Part shown: one piece after another, positions 23,595 to 32,304 of the stretch
Layout: each line of letters starts with the position of its first letter
Position numbering within the stretch: the stretch's first letter is position 1
DNA from: Candidatus Caenarcanales bacterium
Lineage (GTDB): Bacteria > Cyanobacteriota > Vampirovibrionia > Caenarcaniphilales > Caenarcanaceae
DNA length: 33,175 nt
NCBI GenBank assembly: GCA_947489925.1
Contig: CANLFK010000002.1
Coordinates: 1-33,175, forward strand
Direction of reading: 5' to 3'
The notes under the pieces: generated by a model
Database searches by the model: none
What the model saw: only the letters and a program-made list of their open reading frames with translations
Told to the model about the DNA's origin: nothing
Position numbers and translations under genes: made by a program

Positions 23595-24959
23595 ATGACT
23601 ATAACCAGCAAATCAAATTCAGCTCGCAAAGAATTAAGTAGCTCTCAAATTACCGAAATTGCTAGAGCGGAAGATGTCCAGCATATTCAATTACAATTTG
23701 TAGATTTGCATGGTCGTCCTAAGCAAATGACTGTTCATGTCGATATGCTAGACAAAGTTCTTAATAATGAAATTATGCTTGATGGCTCTTCGATTGCTGG
23801 TTTTCGTTCGATTGAAACCTCAGATATGTTTTTCTTCCCCGATAAAGCCACTTTTCAGGTTTTGCCTTGGACTCAAGGTGGAAAAAAAGCCGCTAGATTA
23901 ATTTGTGATATTTATAATCCAGACGGAACTCCTTTTGAAGGCTGTCCACGCAATAATTTAAAAAGAGTTCTCAAAAAAGCTTCTGACCTTGGTTATGTTT
24001 TTAATGTTGGCCCAGAGCTTGAATTCTTCTTATTCAAAAAAGACAGTAAAGGCAATGTTACGATGGATACCCACGATGCGGCTGGTTATTATGATTTAGC
24101 ACCCGATGATTTAGCTGAAGATGTCAGAAGCAGAATTACGGAAGTTTTAGAGAGCTTAGGTTTTAATATTGAAGCGTCTCACCATGAAGTAGCTGAAGGA
24201 CAACATGAAATTGATTTTCAATACGGTGATGCTTTAATGACTGCTGATAATGTTGTTAATTTCAAAATTGTAACTCGCAAAATTGCCTCTGATTATGGTT
24301 TGCACGCCACTTTTATGCCTAAGCCAGTTTTTGGTATTAATGGATCTGGTATGCATTGTAATCAATCTTTGGGTGATATTAATGGCAATAATACATTTTT
24401 AGATGAAAAAGCTGAATATCAATTGAGCCAAAAATCACTTTATTATATTGGTGGGCTTTTAAAATATATTCGTGAATTTGCCGTTGTAACCAATCCTTTG
24501 GTCAATAGCTATAAACGATTAATACCTGGATATGAAGCACCTGTTTATATTGCTTGGTCACCTTCCAATCGTAGTGCCTTAATTAGAGTTCCAGCCAAAA
24601 GAGGAAAATCTACTCGTATTGAACTTCGCTCTCCAGATCCAAGTTGTAATCCTTATTTAGCTTTTGCGGTTATGCTAACGGCTGGCTTAAAAGGAATTGA
24701 AGATAAAATCGCTCCACCAGCTCCAACTCAGGTTAATATTTATGATATGAATGAAGCGGAAAGATTAGAGCATTCAATACCAAGTTTGCCGGGTAGTTTG
24801 TATGAAGCACTTGAAGAATTCAAAAAAAGTGATTTAGCGAGAGAAGCTTTGGGCGAGCATATTTATAATGAATTTATTAAAGCGAAAACTCGTGAATGGG
24901 ATGAATACAGAACTTATGTTTCAGCTTGGGAAGTAGATAAATATTTGCAAAGATTTTAA
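23595..24959 (+). CDS. glnA: Type I glutamine synthetase
   Basis: Makes glutamine from glutamate, ammonia and ATP as a dodecamer. The 454-residue protein shows VDLHGRPKQMTVHVDML, LDGSSIAGFRSIETSDM, GPELEFFLF (Glu metal ligands), HHEVAEGQHEIDFQY, NGSGMHCNQSL, the ATP-binding NRSALIRVPAKRGKSTRIEL and PDPSCNPYLAFAVML. The length and the C-terminal NIYDMNEAERLEHSI fit the GSI-alpha form, without the insertion or the KNLYDLPP adenylylation loop of GSI-beta. The position I align with the Bacillus feedback Arg (GFVRIE) is Ser here (GFRSIE), with an Arg just before it. Regulation therefore probably differs from both textbook enzymes. A strong hairpin follows the stop. Confidence 0.96.
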   Translation: MTITSKSNSARKELSSSQITEIARAEDVQHIQLQFVDLHGRPKQMTVHVDMLDKVLNNEIMLDGSSIAGFRSIETSDMFFFPDKATFQVLPWTQGGKKAARLICDIYNPDGTPFEGCPRNNLKRVLKKASDLGYVFNVGPELEFFLFKKDSKGNVTMDTHDAAGYYDLAPDDLAEDVRSRITEVLESLGFNIEASHHEVAEGQHEIDFQYGDALMTADNVVNFKIVTRKIASDYGLHATFMPKPVFGINGSGMHCNQSLGDINGNNTFLDEKAEYQLSQKSLYYIGGLLKYIREFAVVTNPLVNSYKRLIPGYEAPVYIAWSPSNRSALIRVPAKRGKSTRIELRSPDPSCNPYLAFAVMLTAGLKGIEDKIAPPAPTQVNIYDMNEAERLEHSIPSLPGSLYEALEEFKKSDLAREALGEHIYNEFIKAKTREWDEYRTYVSAWEVDKYLQRF

Positions 24960-24975
24960 ATTTTGTTAAAAAATG

Positions 24976-25013
24976 AAAACCGAAATAATTATCCGTTTAC
25001 TTATTTCGGTTTT
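24976..25013 (+). terminator. Intrinsic terminator after glnA
   Basis: AAAACCGAAATAA (24976-24988) and TTATTTCGGTTTT (25001-25013) form a perfect 13-bp stem with a 12-base loop. The stem starts 16 bases after the glnA stop, and the 3' arm ends in four T. The A-tract/T-tract symmetry would also let it work from the opposite strand. Confidence 0.8.
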
Positions 25014-25262
25014 AGTATCTCTATGCTTATTTATTTTTAACTTTTTATATATTCCTCCTTCTCCTCTTCCCGAGTATCATTGTGGATTGGCGGTGACTAT
25101 TAAGCCTTACACGACAAAGATAAAAATAAAATTATTTACATAATAAATATCTGAAAAAAGTTTGTCTTTAATTAATATGTTTAAAATAGAATTACTCTTT
25201 CTAAAGTTTTAAAATTAAGTTTGCTATTCTTGATCTTTATATTTATTTGATTATTTGGATTT
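25014..25262. other. AT-rich spacer before the SIR2 gene
   Basis: Together with the terminator, the gap between glnA and the SIR2 gene is 303 bp. The rest is AT-rich with a pyrimidine-rich patch (around 25050-25075). A less AT-rich patch, about 25070-25120 (TGTGGATTGGCGGTGACTAT), stands out slightly in composition. I find no convincing ORF, RNA gene or repeat; it could be the remnant of an insertion boundary. A TTGCTA at 25221-25226 is a possible -35 but lacks a clear -10. Confidence 0.4.
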
Positions 25263-28200
25263 ATGAGTGAAACGATTCCATCTAAAGAAAAGTATGAGCT
25301 AATTGAGAATGCTTATAAAAATGGCAAATTGTGTCTGTTTATTGGTGCTGGAATATCTAATTTAGCTGGTTGTCCTACATGGACAGAGTTGTGTCAAGCA
25401 ATTATAAAAGATGAGCAAATAGGTACTAATGATTTCCAGTATAAAGAGTCTTTAAAGAAAGAAACAGATAATAAAAAACTTTTGACAGTTATTTATAAAT
25501 TATTTGAAGACAAAAGAGAAGATAAAGAAGAAGCTAAAAAAAGTTTTTTTAATATTATAAAAACCCATTTGGAATCAAAGGAAAAAAAACACGATCAAGA
25601 AAAAGATAAAAATATATACAAAATTATTCAAAAATTACAAAATGTTTTAAAAATAACTACTAATGCGGATAAAGTAATCGATAAATATCTAAAAGGTCTT
25701 AGAGAAGTTACTTATAAAGATTTTACAAGTGACAAGTTACCTTTAATAGAAAATTCTTCAAGTAGAAATAAGCTGAATCAACTTTTTAAAATTCATGGAA
25801 CGGTTTCGCCTCAAGAACAGGGAGATTATGAGCAGCTAATTTTTACAACACCAAATTATTTAAAAAGATATAAAGACTTAGAGTTTATAAAATTCTTAAA
25901 AGATTTATTTGAACAGTACACAGTATTATTTATTGGTTATGGATTAAAGGAATTTGAGCTACTGCAATATGCTCTCCCAGAAAAAGAATTAACAAAAAAA
26001 CATTTTCTTTTAAAAGGTTATTGTTCTTTTGAAAAAATAGAAAAAGACTTTGACGAGATTTATCTTGAAGAATTAGGTATTGAATTAATTGATTTTAATC
26101 ATGATAAGTTAGGCTATGAGCAGTTAATTGTTGTTTTGGAAAAGTGGGTTAATTCATTACTTATAAAAGATTTTGCTATAGCTAGAGAAACTATTAAAAA
26201 GTCAGACATTTCATTTGAAGAGATTAACGCTTTGTTAATAGAACATAAAGTAAAAGAAAAATATGATACACAAGAGCAAATTTTTAGAGATGCTTTGAAT
26301 CATGTACCGAAAGAGACTTATTTGAAATGGTTAGAAGGACTGAAACGCAATGGATTTTTAGAACCACAAAACTTTATGAAAATAGGTTTAAGCAAAGATG
26401 AAGAAGGAAAAGACTGGGCTTCTTACTCATCTCTTTTTACTTTTCTGATCAAAATAAACAAAGAACCTTCTCAGAAAAGTGATACTGATAATCTTTTTAT
26501 TGAATTAGTTGATAGTTTTATAGATTTTCTGAAGGATAAAAAAGATAAGCAAGAGGAAGTAATATATAATCCTAATTCAAGAGCGTGTTTAATCGAAATA
26601 ATTTGTAATTTTGAGCTTGAACAATTAAGTGAAAAACACATTGAATTTTTAGGAGAAAAGTATTTAAGTCGTTCAACTATTAGTATTAAAGAAAAACTAT
26701 TACCCAAATTATTAAAAAAAGACAGTGAGCCAAAATTATTTTTTTGTTTTATTAAAAGTGTTTTACTTTCAAGCTCAGTAGATCAACTTTCAATTGAAAA
26801 GCTTTTAGAAAATTATTATTCAAAAATTATAAATAAAGATAGAGAAAAATTAATTGATATTTGCGAAGAGCGTATAAATTTTATTGAAAAAGAAAGTACT
26901 TCAAAAAATTCAAACCTAATTAGTTTTTGGGCTTTTAGAATAAGGAAAATAATAAAACAACAGAAGCCAGATTCTAAATACCGTGATTCTGATTTCTTTG
27001 AGAAACTATCTGTTTATTTTTTATATATGACTTTATTAGAACAAAGTACTGATTACTTAAAGAATAAAGTTCAAGAATATTTAAAGAAAGACAAATCTAT
27101 TTATCAAAGAATAGCAATATTTGTTATTAATCATAAATACGATGAACTGAAAGATTTGCTTTGGAATTTACCTTTCAATCCATTTATTAATTATTCAATT
27201 AAGCCCGAATTTTTTATACTTTTACAGAATCATCAAGACTTAAACACGGAAGAAGTAGATAAGTTTTTTAGCTGGTTAGATGAATATGACTTAAATAAAA
27301 AATTTTATAATGAAGAAGATGAAGCACAAAAAGAAGAAATAAGAGCATATCAGAGACAGCTAAAAATAGTTTTATTACAAAAAGAAGATAAAACCTTTTG
27401 CAATCAAAAGCTTGCTGATGAATATAAAAAGCTGGCAGAAAAAACAGGAAAAGATAAGTGGTCAAAAGAAGACTTAGATGGTTCTCTTATAGGAGAAGTT
27501 AAGCTTTATACAATTAATGAAGTTCATATTGCTGAAACATTGGACTTAGGTACTCAGCTTAGTTCAAAAAATTCCGTAAAAGAAGTACTTGAATATATTA
27601 AAAATTATAAACCTTCAGAAGATGAATTAAAAAAATTAAAACATAATTCGTTTGACTGGACTTCTGGGCTTGGTGAAGCTTTAGAAAATGATATAAAACA
27701 AAAACCTGAAAAATATTTGACCAAAGAAATATACGAATTTTTAGATTCAGCAAATTTCATACAAATAGAAACTAATTCTTGGGATTATGATTGTTCTCAA
27801 AAATATACTCTCTCTTTATTTATAGAATCATTGCAAAGCTTAAATCTTTTAGAGCTTGTGTCAGAAGAAGAAATTCAATGTTTATTAGTTTTTTTAGAAG
27901 AGTTAATAAATTCTCGTGAAACTGATAGTGATGATTCTTTATTGCGTCATATCAGTGAATTACTAATCAAATTAATTAATAAATCAACACTTTCAAATAT
28001 TGAAAAATTATTATTACAATGTGCAGAAAAAACAGAAGATAATAAGACTTATGATCACTGGAAAGATGAGCCACTAAATGGTTATTTAAATGCTCCAAGA
28101 GGTGTAATTTTAGATAATCTAATGCAATTTGTTTTAGAAGAAGCAAAAATAAAAGAAAGTAAATTATTTAATTCAAATATTTTAGATTATTTTGAAAAGT

Positions 28201-29054
28201 GTTTAGATTCAGCTAGTACATCAGATTATCCACATTTATGGTGCTGTCTAGGATTATTCTTTTTTTATATTAACTCCGCCAATAAAGATTGGGCAGAAAA
28301 GAATGTGAATAAAATATTTCCAAAAGATAAAGACGATAAGTGGTATGCTGCATTTTACTCTTATTGTTACCGAGCATGGCATATTGGCTTAAATGAAAAG
28401 CTAAGTAAAGTTTTTATAGAAGCTGGACATTATGATAAAGCAATAAAATATCAAGTACTTAAAGAAGGAAGTGATTTTTATAGAATAATAGCAAATCAAA
28501 TAGCTTCACTATCAGTATTACCAAAAGGAGACACTGAATTAATACTGCTAAATGATTTAATATCAAATGGTACTAATGATTTATTTAAAAGCTTTCTTGG
28601 AGAATTTAGAGTAGGTAGATATTCAGACTCACAAAAAATTGACCTTAAAAAGATTTGGCAACAATGCTTAGATAGATTAAACAAGGAAGAGAAAAAAGAT
28701 ACTTATTTGTACTTATCTTTAGCGGAATGGATAGAGTTAATAAAAGACTTAGATGCAGGTTTTGAAAAACTTTTAAGAGATACTTTAGAACTTCCTCTTG
28801 AGAAGCATTCACAAATTGATGACTTTTATTTTTTATTTGAAAGCTTTGCTAAATTATCTGAGAAATCTGAAGAGCAAGCTAAATTTGTAGCTGATTTATG
28901 GATATTTTTAATTGAGCACCCTTACTCAAGACTAATTAACTATCCCGAAGAAGAGATTAAACAAACTTTAGAAAATATCCAAAAGCATTCATTTAGAGAA
29001 GCGGAAAGCATTAAAGATATTTATAAAAATAGATGGGATTATACTTTTTCTTAG
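25263..29054 (+). CDS. Large SIR2-domain protein, probable antiphage (defence-associated sirtuin-like)
   Basis: A 1263-residue single-gene protein. The N-terminal 290 residues are a SIR2-like NAD-binding domain: LCLFIGAGISNLAGCPTW with GAGIS at 28-32, TTNAD with Asn 134, KIHGTV with His 178, and LFIGYGL at 222-228. Asn and His are the residues needed for NAD+ cleavage in defence sirtuins (established for DSR/ThsA families). The remaining 970 residues are Lys/Glu-rich and helical, with no Walker motifs. Short aromatic blocks (LNAPRG near 942-947 and WYAAFYSY near 1027-1034) recall large defence sensor proteins from memory. The likely role is sensing phage and depleting NAD+ to abort infection. 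It is isolated between glnA and a small gene, with no partner gene. The assignment to DSR1, DSR2 or another class is open. Confidence 0.8.
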   Translation: MSETIPSKEKYELIENAYKNGKLCLFIGAGISNLAGCPTWTELCQAIIKDEQIGTNDFQYKESLKKETDNKKLLTVIYKLFEDKREDKEEAKKSFFNIIKTHLESKEKKHDQEKDKNIYKIIQKLQNVLKITTNADKVIDKYLKGLREVTYKDFTSDKLPLIENSSSRNKLNQLFKIHGTVSPQEQGDYEQLIFTTPNYLKRYKDLEFIKFLKDLFEQYTVLFIGYGLKEFELLQYALPEKELTKKHFLLKGYCSFEKIEKDFDEIYLEELGIELIDFNHDKLGYEQLIVVLEKWVNSLLIKDFAIARETIKKSDISFEEINALLIEHKVKEKYDTQEQIFRDALNHVPKETYLKWLEGLKRNGFLEPQNFMKIGLSKDEEGKDWASYSSLFTFLIKINKEPSQKSDTDNLFIELVDSFIDFLKDKKDKQEEVIYNPNSRACLIEIICNFELEQLSEKHIEFLGEKYLSRSTISIKEKLLPKLLKKDSEPKLFFCFIKSVLLSSSVDQLSIEKLLENYYSKIINKDREKLIDICEERINFIEKESTSKNSNLISFWAFRIRKIIKQQKPDSKYRDSDFFEKLSVYFLYMTLLEQSTDYLKNKVQEYLKKDKSIYQRIAIFVINHKYDELKDLLWNLPFNPFINYSIKPEFFILLQNHQDLNTEEVDKFFSWLDEYDLNKKFYNEEDEAQKEEIRAYQRQLKIVLLQKEDKTFCNQKLADEYKKLAEKTGKDKWSKEDLDGSLIGEVKLYTINEVHIAETLDLGTQLSSKNSVKEVLEYIKNYKPSEDELKKLKHNSFDWTSGLGEALENDIKQKPEKYLTKEIYEFLDSANFIQIETNSWDYDCSQKYTLSLFIESLQSLNLLELVSEEEIQCLLVFLEELINSRETDSDDSLLRHISELLIKLINKSTLSNIEKLLLQCAEKTEDNKTYDHWKDEPLNGYLNAPRGVILDNLMQFVLEEAKIKESKLFNSNILDYFEKCLDSASTSDYPHLWCCLGLFFFYINSANKDWAEKNVNKIFPKDKDDKWYAAFYSYCYRAWHIGLNEKLSKVFIEAGHYDKAIKYQVLKEGSDFYRIIANQIASLSVLPKGDTELILLNDLISNGTNDLFKSFLGEFRVGRYSDSQKIDLKKIWQQCLDRLNKEEKKDTYLYLSLAEWIELIKDLDAGFEKLLRDTLELPLEKHSQIDDFYFLFESFAKLSEKSEEQAKFVADLWIFLIEHPYSRLINYPEEEIKQTLENIQKHSFREAESIKDIYKNRWDYTFS

Positions 29055-29182
29055 TCCAGAACCTCATAGCCAGAGTCCAAATTTAGCGGATAAATGGATT
29101 GTTTAAGTATTAAAGAAATGAGTAAAATAAAACTATGAGAGCAAATAAAACAATGAAAATTTTAGAGTTAATCAATAAAGAA

Positions 29183-29422
29183 TTAATTATTTGAAGGCTT
29201 AAAGCCATTTTGTATTCCAAAGCCTTTTATTGAGTCAAGGTTTATATTATTATTACTGTTTAGTTTGAATGAATCATCGGCTAATTGATTGGGTTTAAGA
29301 TTATTAGACTCATTAGTTTTAGTTTTATCTTTATTAGTATGATTTAAAGCTTTACTTAAAATGTTGTCTAAATCACTTTTTTTTCCTAAAAATGGATTTT
29401 CTCTTTCAAAATTAATACTCAT
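29183..29422 (-). CDS. Small Asn/Lys-rich protein of unknown function
   Basis: A 79-residue protein that starts MSINFERENPFLGKKSDLDN and has a short helix (DNILSKALNHTNKDK). It continues with Asn-rich, probably disordered sequence, ending GIQNGFKPSNN. It has no Cys, signal peptide or membrane segment and matches no family I know. The Asn bias is like that of the 275-residue protein at 15063-15890. It lies between the SIR2 gene and pyrG. The long open frame and sensible start make it plausible but unproven. Confidence 0.45.
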   Translation of the reverse strand: MSINFERENPFLGKKSDLDNILSKALNHTNKDKTKTNESNNLKPNQLADDSFKLNSNNNINLDSIKGFGIQNGFKPSNN

Positions 29423-29580
29423 AAAAAGCTAAACTCTCAGTTCGGTTGATTTATATAATTTATTAAAAAAGACTTTCTTTAAATTTAAGTTAAATATACT
29501 CTTTTAATGGGGCTTAATATCAATTTTCTAGGGTTATACAAATTTAATTTTGGTGTTTTCCCATTAAGTTTTATTTTTAT

Positions 29581-31215
29581 TTAAAACCCCAAGCAAGCCT
29601 TTATAAAAGATAAAAATAAAGGATGAACTTTGTCTGGGCGAGATTTGTATTCTGGATGAAATTGTGTACCAACAAAAAATGGATGTTTGTCTTTTGGTAT
29701 TTCAATAATTTCAACTAATTTACCATCTGGCGACCGACCCGCCACAATTAAACCAGCTTCTTTTAGTTTATTACCAAATAAATTATTAAATTCATATCTA
29801 TGTCTATGTCTTTCATTTATAGTTTTAGTTTTATAAGCTTCCAGCGAAATACTATTATTTTCCAATTCACAAGGATAGCTTCCCAGCCTCATAGTACCGC
29901 CTTTATCGGTATTATCTGATTGACCTGGCAAAAAGTCTATTACTGGATGAGGAGTATCATTAGCAAACTCGGTACTATTTGCCCCCGAAAGCCCCGCCAC
30001 ATTTCTGGCAAACTCAATAACCGCACATTGCATACCCAAGCACAAACCCAAAAATGGAATTTTATTTTCACGAGCGTATTGAATAGCTCTTATTTTGCCT
30101 TCTATTCCACGATCTCCAAATCCACCTGGTACTAAAATACCTTTTACATCTTCAAAAGCTTCTTCCAGAGACAAATTCTTTTTATTAAATTCTTCAATAT
30201 CTTCAGATAAAACCCACTTAACTTCGATTTCAGAATCCTGCACGGCTGAAGCATGACGCAAAGATTCAATTACGCTGATATAAGCATCGCTTAGTTTTGT
30301 ATATTTACCGACAATGGCGATTTTAATTTTTTGAGTTGGATTTTTAATTTTCTCGACAACCGACTTCCAAGAATCAATATTTAAAGCTCTTTCTTCCAAT
30401 TGCAAGCGATTTAATAGTCTTTTGGTTAAATTTTGTTCTTCTAAGTTTAAAGGAACTTCATAAATTGATTTAACATCTCGACATTCAATAACCGAATCCA
30501 GAGCGACATCTGAAAATAAAGATAATTTTTCTCTAATTTGTTTGGAAACTGGCTTTTCTGCCCGACAGACTAAAATATCTGGATTTATGCCACGACCACG
30601 CAATATTTCGACTGAATGCTGAGTTGGTTTGGTTTTTAGCTCATTGGTTGCTTTTAAATTAGGAATTAAAGTTACATGCAAATAAGCGACATTATTCCAA
30701 CCAACATCTTTTTTTATTTGTCTGATTGATTCAAGAAAAATTAAGCTCTCAATATCTCCGACTGTGCCACCAACTTCGACTATTACAATTTCAGATTCAG
30801 TTGTATAAGCGGCTTCAAAGATTTTAGTTTTAATTTGATTTGAAACATGAGGTACCATTTGAACTGTTCCGCCCAAATATTCACCTTTTCGCTCTTTATT
30901 AATTACCGAAAGATAAATTTGTCCAGCCGTTACATTATTGATTTTAAATAAATTAGAACCAGTAAACCTTTCATAATGCCCTAAATCCAGATCTGTTTCG
31001 GCACCGTCTTCAGTTACAAAAACTTCTCCGTGCTGATAAGGACTCATAGTACCTGGATCAACATTTAAATATGGATCGAGTTTTTGAATAGTAACTTTAT
31101 AGCCCCGCCCTTTGAGTAAAAGCCCCAAAGAAGAAGCAATTATACCTTTACCTAAGCTACTGACGACTCCACCAGTAATAAAAACATATTTTGGATTAAT
31201 TGAATTAGTTGGCAT
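29581..31215 (-). CDS. pyrG: CTP synthase
   Basis: Converts UTP to CTP using ATP and glutamine-derived ammonia. The 544-residue protein has an N-terminal synthase domain (FITGGVVSSLGKGIIASSLG with P-loop, KLDPYLNVDPGTMSPYQHGE, GAETDLDLGHYERF, EVGGTVGDIES) and a C-terminal class I glutamine amidotransferase domain. The latter has the nucleophile Cys at about 392 in FLGLCLGMQ and HPEY near the C-terminus. Both domains are complete, with normal length. It follows gatC with only 3 bases between, on the same strand, so the two are probably co-transcribed. The ATG at 31213-31215 is fixed by the family N-terminus. Confidence 0.97.
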   Translation of the reverse strand: MPTNSINPKYVFITGGVVSSLGKGIIASSLGLLLKGRGYKVTIQKLDPYLNVDPGTMSPYQHGEVFVTEDGAETDLDLGHYERFTGSNLFKINNVTAGQIYLSVINKERKGEYLGGTVQMVPHVSNQIKTKIFEAAYTTESEIVIVEVGGTVGDIESLIFLESIRQIKKDVGWNNVAYLHVTLIPNLKATNELKTKPTQHSVEILRGRGINPDILVCRAEKPVSKQIREKLSLFSDVALDSVIECRDVKSIYEVPLNLEEQNLTKRLLNRLQLEERALNIDSWKSVVEKIKNPTQKIKIAIVGKYTKLSDAYISVIESLRHASAVQDSEIEVKWVLSEDIEEFNKKNLSLEEAFEDVKGILVPGGFGDRGIEGKIRAIQYARENKIPFLGLCLGMQCAVIEFARNVAGLSGANSTEFANDTPHPVIDFLPGQSDNTDKGGTMRLGSYPCELENNSISLEAYKTKTINERHRHRYEFNNLFGNKLKEAGLIVAGRSPDGKLVEIIEIPKDKHPFFVGTQFHPEYKSRPDKVHPLFLSFIKACLGF

Positions 31216-31218
31216 TGT

Positions 31219-31521
31219 TTAATCAGCCATTTTAGGCACTTTAAAGAAATTACCTTCCATTTGGGGAGCTATTTTGATCATTTTATCAATTATATTTTTG
31301 CTTAAATCATTTAATTCATCTGCTCTCAAAGGAGTTTCATTTAAGCCGCCAGAAGGCTGAGCCAAAGGTTGAATATTGTCAGTATTTATAGAATTTAAGC
31401 TTTCAACATAATTAAAAATTTTACTTAATTCACTCGCAAAGACAGGTAATTCATCTTCAGGAATAGCTAAGCGGGCTAATTTGGCAATATTGGCAATTTC
31501 TAAGGTTGAGATTTCAGTCAT
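31219..31521 (-). CDS. gatC: Asp-tRNA(Asn)/Glu-tRNA(Gln) amidotransferase subunit C
   Basis: GatC stabilises the GatA amidase in the GatCAB complex, which converts misacylated Glu-tRNA(Gln) or Asp-tRNA(Asn) to the correct amide. The 100-residue protein reads EIANIAKLARLAIPEDELPV, ELSKIFNYVESLNSI, then DNIQPLAQPSGGLNETPLRA and the C-terminal GNFFKVPKMAD. This is the GatC pattern (xLARLxLxEEE..., Pxxxxxx.LRxD..., FxVPxV). Its presence implies that the organism lacks a dedicated glutaminyl- or asparaginyl-tRNA synthetase, as most bacteria outside a few groups do. It leads the gatC-pyrG pair. The GatA and GatB genes are not in this window. Confidence 0.93.
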   Translation of the reverse strand: MTEISTLEIANIAKLARLAIPEDELPVFASELSKIFNYVESLNSINTDNIQPLAQPSGGLNETPLRADELNDLSKNIIDKMIKIAPQMEGNFFKVPKMAD

Positions 31522-31609
31522 TATAAATTAATTTTTTAATTACAAATAATGCTTCATTTTAATTCTTGAAGTGTGATTTTAGCTAATTTATTTGACCAGT
31601 TTGAAAATT

Positions 31610-31890
31610 ACTATAACAATCCCAGACTAAAATAGACCTTGAATATTTTATGACTTAATAAACCCCCCAGCCCCCTTGACAGAGGGAGTTCTGGAATTTT
31701 TATTGAAAAACTATCAAGTTTAAAGCTAGACTTAAACCATCAGATAAGCTTTTAACTGATTAAAAAATATAATCTTGGGAATACTAAAACATTTAGTTCC
31801 CCCTGTCAAGGGGGCGAAGGGGGTTTAGCAAATGAAATTCTTTAGAAACTAATTAAACACTAGTTCACTTTATTTCGGGATTGCTATAAT
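31610..31890. mobile_element. MITE-like element with nested inverted repeats
   Basis: In the 419-bp gap between gatC and the next gene, outer inverted repeats (31610-31629 ACTATAACAATCCCAGACTA; 31871-31890 TATTTCGGGATTGCTATAAT) match at 15 of 20 positions. An inner pair (about 31659-31690 and 31796-31827) has long C and G runs around CCCCCTTGACAG / CTGTCAAGGGGG. The element is about 280 bp, has no ORF, and would fold into a large hairpin. The TA-rich outer ends fit a Tc1/mariner- or IS630-type MITE. Similar CCCCC-TTGACA motifs are common in MITEs from memory; the transposon family was not confirmed. Confidence 0.75.
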
Positions 31891-31940
31891 AAAATATGTA
31901 AAACACTTAACAATAAACTATAAAAGTTAAATTTATTACT

Positions 31941-32256
31941 ATGAAAATCCCAGTTTCCAACGGATCAATTAAGGCTTTATCTAATTTAAAAACATCTAAA
32001 TCTCAGGCTGGGTTCAGTAATAAAGTACCTGCATCATTGGTTAGTAGCATAGAAGCACTTAAGGAAATAAAAACTTTGTATTCTTTTTGATTTAATAAAA
32101 GCAGTAATGAAATTACGAGAGAGTATTAAATTCTCAGAAATTCCAGCAGTAAATGATTATTTCAAGCAATTAAATATAGGGATTTCTTGTAAATCAAATA
32201 CTTTTAAAGTTAAAACACCTTGGATAAGCCCAACTAATGTAATAACAATAAATTAA
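31941..32256 (+). pseudogene. Small gene split by a frameshift, or two tiny genes
   Basis: Frame 1 (31941-32090) encodes MKIPVSNGSIKALSNLKTSK and ends in LYSF. A second ATG (32107-32256, another frame) encodes MKLRESIKFSEIPAVNDYFK and ends in TPWISPTNVITIN. The second frame is open from 32071, and both frames overlap across the A-run 32069-32073. A single indel there would join them into one protein of about 105 residues. The first part has the Ser/Asn-rich style of other small proteins here. No family is recognised. Two separate 49-residue genes are the alternative. Confidence 0.4.
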
Positions 32257-32270
32257 TTGTATAAATAAAT

Positions 32271-32276
32271 TATAAT
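32271..32276 (+). promoter_or_regulatory. Candidate -10 box for the LytR-CpsA-Psr gene
   Basis: A perfect TATAAT lies 28 bases before the ATG at 32305. The -35 region at the usual spacing is a poor match, so this is only suggestive. Confidence 0.35.
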
Positions 32277-32304
32277 ATTTTGATTATTAAATACTTTATT
32301 TTGC

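Noticed and set aside
24960..25262. A possible extra small gene or RNA between glnA and the SIR2 gene
   Set aside because: Apart from the hairpin terminator I see only AT-rich sequence with no open frame of sensible start and length.
29504..29567. Inverted repeat TTAATGGG / CCCATTAA downstream of pyrG
   Set aside because: Only 8 bp per arm with a 48-base loop; too weak to call a terminator.
31522..31940. Possible tRNA, riboswitch or CRISPR signal in this or other gaps
   Set aside because: No T-loop GGTTCRANYCC with a pairable acceptor stem, no regularly spaced repeats, and the visible structure in this gap is explained by the inverted repeats of a MITE.
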